Below are positions 59,578-64,000 of a stretch of 64,000 bases of DNA, piece by piece. The notes beneath the pieces are model-generated. The model was not told the DNA's origin. It worked only from the letters and a program-made list of their open reading frames with translations, and ran no database searches. The stretch comes from Macropodus opercularis. Its lineage: Eukaryota; Chordata; Actinopteri; Anabantiformes; Osphronemidae. The stretch is taken from assembly GCA_030770545.1 (NCBI GenBank), contig CM061106.1:10272001-10336000 (forward strand), given 5' to 3'. The position numbers were made by a program, and so were the translations under genes. The stretch's first letter is position 1. Every line of letters begins with the position of its first letter.

Positions 59578-61100
59578 TCAGTGAGGTTTCTCTCCAGTGT
59601 GAACACGTTGGTGTGTCCGTAAGTTACTGAGACGAGAGAACGCTTTTCCACACGTTTCACACCAGTGAGGTTTCTCTCCAGTGTGAATACGTTGGTGTCT
59701 CAGTAAGTTACTGAGATGAGAGAACGCTTTTCCACACGTTTCACACCAGTGAGGTTTCTCTCCAGTGTGAACACGTTGGTGTGTCCGTAAGGTACTGAGA
59801 TGACAGAATGCTTTTCCACACATTTCACACCTGTGAGGTTTCTCTCCAGTGTGAATACGTTGGTGTCTCAGTAAGTTACTGAGATGAGAGAACGCTTTTC
59901 CACACGTTTCACACCAGTGAGGTTTCTCTCCAGTGTGAACACGTTGGTGTGTCCGTAAGGTACTGAGATGACAGAATGCTTTTCCACACATTTCACACCT
60001 GTGAGGTTTCTCTCCAGTGTGAATACGTTGGTGTCTCAGTAAGTTACTGAGATGAGAGAACGCTTTTCCACACGTTTCACACCAGTGAGGTTTCTCTCCA
60101 GTGTGAACACGTTGGTGTGTCCGTAAGGTACTGAGATGACAGAATGCTTTTCCACACATTTCACACCTGTGAGGTTTCCCTCCAGTGTGAATACATTGGT
60201 GTCTCAGTAAGTTACTGAGATGAGAGAACGCTTTTCCACACGTTTCACACCAGTGAGGTTTCTCTCCAGTGTGAACACGTTGGTGTGTCCGTAAGGTACT
60301 GAGATGACAGAATGCTTTTCCACACATTTCACACCTGTGAGGTTTCCCTCCAGTGTGAATACGTTGGTGTCTCAGTAAGCTACTGAGCTGAGAGAACGCT
60401 TTTCCACACTGTTCACATGAGTGAGGTTTCTCTCCAGTGTGAACACGATAGTGGAATTTCAAATTCCGTGACGTGTGGAAAGCTGCTCCACATTCGGTGC
60501 AGGTGTACGGTCTTTCTCCTGTATGAATCTGCTGATGGGTCTTTAGGTTACTTCCTCTAGTGAAAGCTTTTCCACATTGGTCACAGCTGTATGATTTATC
60601 TCCAGAGTGAACCTTCTGATGCTTCTTTAGCTCTGATGGTCTGGTGAAGGCTTGGTCACATTGCTGACAGAGATGCAGCCTTGAAGTCCTTCTTCCTCTG
60701 GGTTTCTACAGTGACAGATATAGAAGAGGAGAAAATTAAATCTCCTGATTGCACAAATAGCTACAATACAAAAAGACAGCAAGGTCCCCAGAACTTGTGT
60801 TGCTTACACTGTTATGCATCTATTGAGACTAAATCTACTGCTTCACATCTTCTTGCTGTTCAGCTCAAACCTGACAGGAGGTGAACATCAAGAGCTGTAG
60901 ATCTGGACGCTTTTAGTGGGGAGCTCATCAGCACCAACCTGTTGATCGGTGGTTCCAGTGTAGTCGTTGTTCTGCTGCTCCTCCTTAATTCCGCTAGTGG
61001 ACCGGTCCTGTTCGGTTAAACCCGTGTCCTGCTGCTCCGTATCCCTCTTGGACTGGCCATAGACTTCCTCTGCTTTCAGTTCACCTTTGTACTGATCCAT
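59578..61100 (-). CDS. C2H2 zinc-finger protein, 13 fingers
   Basis: Coding exon 61100-60939 (ATG at 61100, MDQYKGELKAEEVYG) ends cag|gttggt. A 233-bp intron ends ctgtag, and exon 60705-59578 follows in phase 0, giving 429 residues. The first exon is acidic/glutamine-rich (IKEEQQNNDYTG) with no recognised domain. Exon 2 encodes 13 intact fingers with TGEKP-type linkers. The first four are diverse (CQQCDQAFTRPSELKKHQKV etc.). Eight of the next nine are four copies of an alternating pair, CEMCGKAFCHLSTLRTHQRV then CETCGKAFSHLSNLLRHQRI, in 168-bp steps. Expected base-contacting residues (-1,2,3,6) alternate H,S,T,T and H,S,N,R. The likely role is a sequence-specific nuclear DNA-binding protein. 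An acceptor-like ttccctccgcag at 61116 suggests a further 5' exon, probably UTR. Confidence 0.8.
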
Positions 61101-61117
61101 TTTGGTCCTGGTCACTG

Positions 61118-61890
61118 CGGAGGGAAATTATGAGGAAACTAATGAACAGACCAAAAGTCAAGTTATCTGAATTCTCCACAGACAGCACAGTAATAATATC
61201 AAGTGTAGCTGTGAAGTTCCTATTGTTCCTAAATCACTCTCTGTTGCTAATACTGTCACAGTCCAGTCCGACAATGCAGAACACCACTGTGCCACCCGTT
61301 AATCAAGTCAAGTCATGTGAAGTTATGTCAAATGTTTTTCAAGTCATGTGATTCGATGGTGCAGCCCACGTCCTGTAGCTGTGTTTTCAAAGCAGCCTCA
61401 CTTTTGAAGTGTGTGCATAGTGGACACATCCTCGTATAGAGCTAGAAAGTTTATTAAAGTTGTTGTATGAAGCACATTTGTCTTTTTGTATTATCGCTTC
61501 ATATAATTCATGTGTTTTATGTGGTTGTTCTTGCTTCATTAATATCGCAAATACGACGCAACGCAGAGCACTTGGTCGACGCTCAGAGGGAGAAGAGCGG
61601 CAGCCAGCTACATATCCACACAGCTCCTCCTTCCACCTCCACCACTGTGCTGGAGATCAGCAGCACTGCAGGAATCCATGTGATCCACACATTCAGGTCA
61701 GCACATCCTGCCTCAAACAACCTGTTCAACAAAAGCCACAATGACGAGCTTCCCCTTGTTTGTTTCTTGCAGTCATTTTAAAATAAATATTTCCTCAGAG
61801 TTTCTCTAATAACTGTTTTTCCATTGGCACATTTTGTTTCATCAACATATCACCTTTGCCACCTGCAGTGAAAACACACTAGACAGAGTC
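61118..61890. other. Upstream of the zinc-finger gene, no recognised gene
   Basis: Should hold the 5' exon and promoter of the zinc-finger gene; neither can be placed. Plus-strand frames at 61460-61781 show no domain; part may belong to the 5' portion of the LINE relic that follows. Confidence 0.4.
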
Positions 61891-61894
61891 TTTA

Positions 61895-63130
61895 CCAACA
61901 GACAGGGATGTGCAGAGCCTTCCCTCGTGCACACGTAGATGCCTCAGCCCACATTTCCCTAATGCTGACCTGTCCACTGTCAGAGAGCAGGAGACCCACA
62001 CAGAAGACATCACTGTGGCCCCTGAGGCATCCTCCAGGCTGCACGACTGCTTTGAGGCCACAAACTGGGAAACCTTTAAAGAAGCAGCAACACGTGATGG
62101 CAGTGTAGACCTAGAGGAGAACACTCTTCTGTTCTGGGTTACATAAGGAAGCGTGAGGAAGATGTTGCTGTCATTAAAACCATCAACATCCAGCCTAACC
62201 AGAAACCCTGGATGAACCCAGAGGTTCACTCACAACCGCGCTCAGGGCTACAAGGAGAAACCTGACAATAGGCATAAAAAGGGCAGAACACGCCTCAGCC
62301 TTAAAGGTACAAGCATGTGGAAACATGAAGTGCATCACAGACTGTAATAACAAAGACAGACAGTGCTCTTCAGATCCAAATCTCCCTGATGCCCTGAACA
62401 ACTTCTACGCTCGCTTTGAAGTTTCCCCTTTGTTCTGATGAGCCTGTCTGCAGTGTCACAGCAGCTGAGGTGAGGTCCACCCTGCAGCGAGCGAAGCCCG
62501 TAAAGCAGCAGGTCCTGATGGGATTTCAGTCCTGAAGGACTGTGTCCACCAGCTCACAGAGGCACTAAAGGACATTTTAACACCACCGTGGCTGAAATCC
62601 ACAGTAATCACCCCTGTTTTAAACCCCATCAGGGTCCTGTCTCCATGACTACCGGCCAATCGCACTGACCCCCATAATCCTGAAGTGTGTTGAGAGGCTG
62701 GTAATGACACATAAACAGGGAAATTGATCTACGGACCATCAGTACACAACCAGGAAGAACCGGTCCTCAGCAGACGCCATCTCAGCTGTCACCCACCAGG
62801 CCCTGACACATCTGGAGAACAAGTGCTCGTATGTCAGGCTGCTTTTCCTGGATTCAGCTCAGCCTTCAATACAATCATCCCACAGACACTAGTCACAAAA
62901 CTGTCTGTCCCTGGGCTGTGCTCTCCCCTATGCAACTGGATCCTGGACTTCCTAACAGGAAAGAACTGACTGTGAGGGTCAACAACATCTCCTCCAGCAT
63001 CATGCTGAACACTGGTTCTCCACAGGGGCGTGTCCTCAGACCTGACACATGACTGCACAGCTCAACACCACAGCAACCTGATAGTCAAGTCTGCAGATGA
63101 GAACAATGTTTTGTTCTACATGGTTCATGC
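61895..63130 (+). mobile_element. Decayed LINE (L2-like)
   Basis: Readable in three frames: HISLMLTCPL (end of the endonuclease, SDHxxV region), LHDCFEATNWETFKEAATRD, then the RT pieces FSSAFNTIIPQTLVTKLSV (motif A, with the catalytic Asp position reading Gly), LCNWILDFLTGK and NTGSPQGRVL (motif B). Near 63090 the motif C site reads SADEN where FADD is expected. Many indels. It is a different family from the 23-25 kb LINE and much older. Confidence 0.75.
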
Positions 63131-64000
63131 TGGAATGAACGTTGTTTAGGCTGGAGAGAAGTTGACTGGTAACAGGACAGAACAGTGATGTGAGGACTTT
63201 AGACTTTCTACCCAGACAAGCAGCAACATCACTGAGCTGAAAGATGAGAAATGGTTCGACAGAATCAAAGCAGCAGCACAAACATCGTGAACGTTTCTCA
63301 TGGTCTGTAGAAGCTGCTTCAGTCCGTGAGGTCACTTTGTTGAGCTCTGAGCTTTTCTTTGTATTTCAGATGAGGCTCTTTGACCCCATAGACACACGTA
63401 CGTACAGAATGTCGCCTATATGTGGATGCAAAGAGGCGTCGACTGGACTCAGCAAGTCAAGTCAAGCAGTGAACCATTAGTGACAGTGGGCCCTCGCTGT
63501 TGTTCTGAGTTAACCTGCTCCTACCTGTCATCTTGCTGTGTGATCCCCACCTGTCACTCACTTTGTCATCATCCATGTGTTTTTATTCTTGCCTCTTCCT
63601 CTTCCTGCACTCTTTTCAAATAAACTTCATGTGGATCCAACTCCTCTGACCTGGCTGCTTTTTCCAGGTCAGCTACTGGATAAACTGCTTTTGACCAGAC
63701 TTTATAGCCTCATACTTTTAATTCTCAACATGCATCTATATAGTTATATACGATGCTCTATGATCCTCAACCTACAAATCATTAAACTGGGTGAATGCAA
63801 GTGATTAGAATTATTTAAAAAAAAAATAATTATTATTTAAAAGTGGAGCATCTGTTCAAAAGAACTGCATAAAAAGCCACATTTTCTTTGTTCAGTCACT
63901 AACAATGTGCTTACTAATACAAATATATGAGCATAAAGACAAACAAACTCATAAATCACTGACTGTAACCCACTGCAGCTTTAGTCCATGAGAAACTTGC
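63131..64000. other. Right end of the window, no recognised gene
   Basis: Short frames only. An acceptor-like ttgtatttcag before an ATG at 63370 is not followed by a recognisable domain. AT-rich at the far end. Confidence 0.45.

Overview
This window reads as nuclear DNA of a teleost fish, probably a percomorph. The evidence is intron-split vertebrate genes (C-type lectin receptor, C2H2 zinc-finger protein, family 6 glycosyltransferase, ubiquitin-specific protease, HSP30-type small heat-shock protein), fish-style LINEs, hAT and Tc1 remnants, and microsatellites. There are no prokaryotic operons, and codon use and splice sites are vertebrate. Only two genes look intact or nearly so: a six-exon type II C-type lectin (49142-51463, +) and a two-coding-exon zinc-finger gene (61100-59578, -). 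Most of the rest is repeats, transposon relics and pseudogenes.

Layout. 1-1259 has no recognised gene but contains an 84-nt hairpin. 1260-8511 is copy A of a large segmental duplication and 27094-34671 is copy B. Each copy carries, in order, a promoter-like GCTAGC-rich stretch, an HSP30 3' tail, a hAT-type fragment, a candidate novel four-exon gene with repeated 63-nt exons, and a C-poor TAG-rich repeat tract. Each copy runs directly into a very large array of a 30/31-bp minisatellite (8512-15585 and 34672-42927). Between the copies lie LINE and Tc1 fragments, an HSP30-like pseudogene, a GT6 (ABO/GBGT1-family) pseudogene, and two copies of a USP37-like protease gene. One USP copy has most of a LINE in an intron, and the two copies meet at a 35-nt palindrome.

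Right of array 2, 42928-45940 is a tandem repeat of a 711-723 bp unit in which two unit types alternate. It is followed by a hAT transposon relic (46050-48345) with a LINE tail nested in it, the lectin gene, a second hAT relic inside a 20-bp repeat, unrecognised exon-like segments on the minus strand (55.8-57.4 kb), the zinc-finger gene and another decayed LINE (61.9-63.1 kb).

No pathway links these genes. The region is best described as a duplication-prone immune/zinc-finger neighbourhood: a lectin receptor, a glycosyltransferase relic, a protease pair and a zinc-finger array homogenised in two-finger steps, embedded in minisatellites. The best candidate for something undescribed is the small four-exon reading frame present in both duplication copies (4972-6591 and 30868-32379). 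All exons start and end in phase 0 and the reading frame is open in both copies. The proteins that could be read out of the minisatellite arrays are almost certainly artefacts of a repeat unit with no stop codon in any of the six frames.
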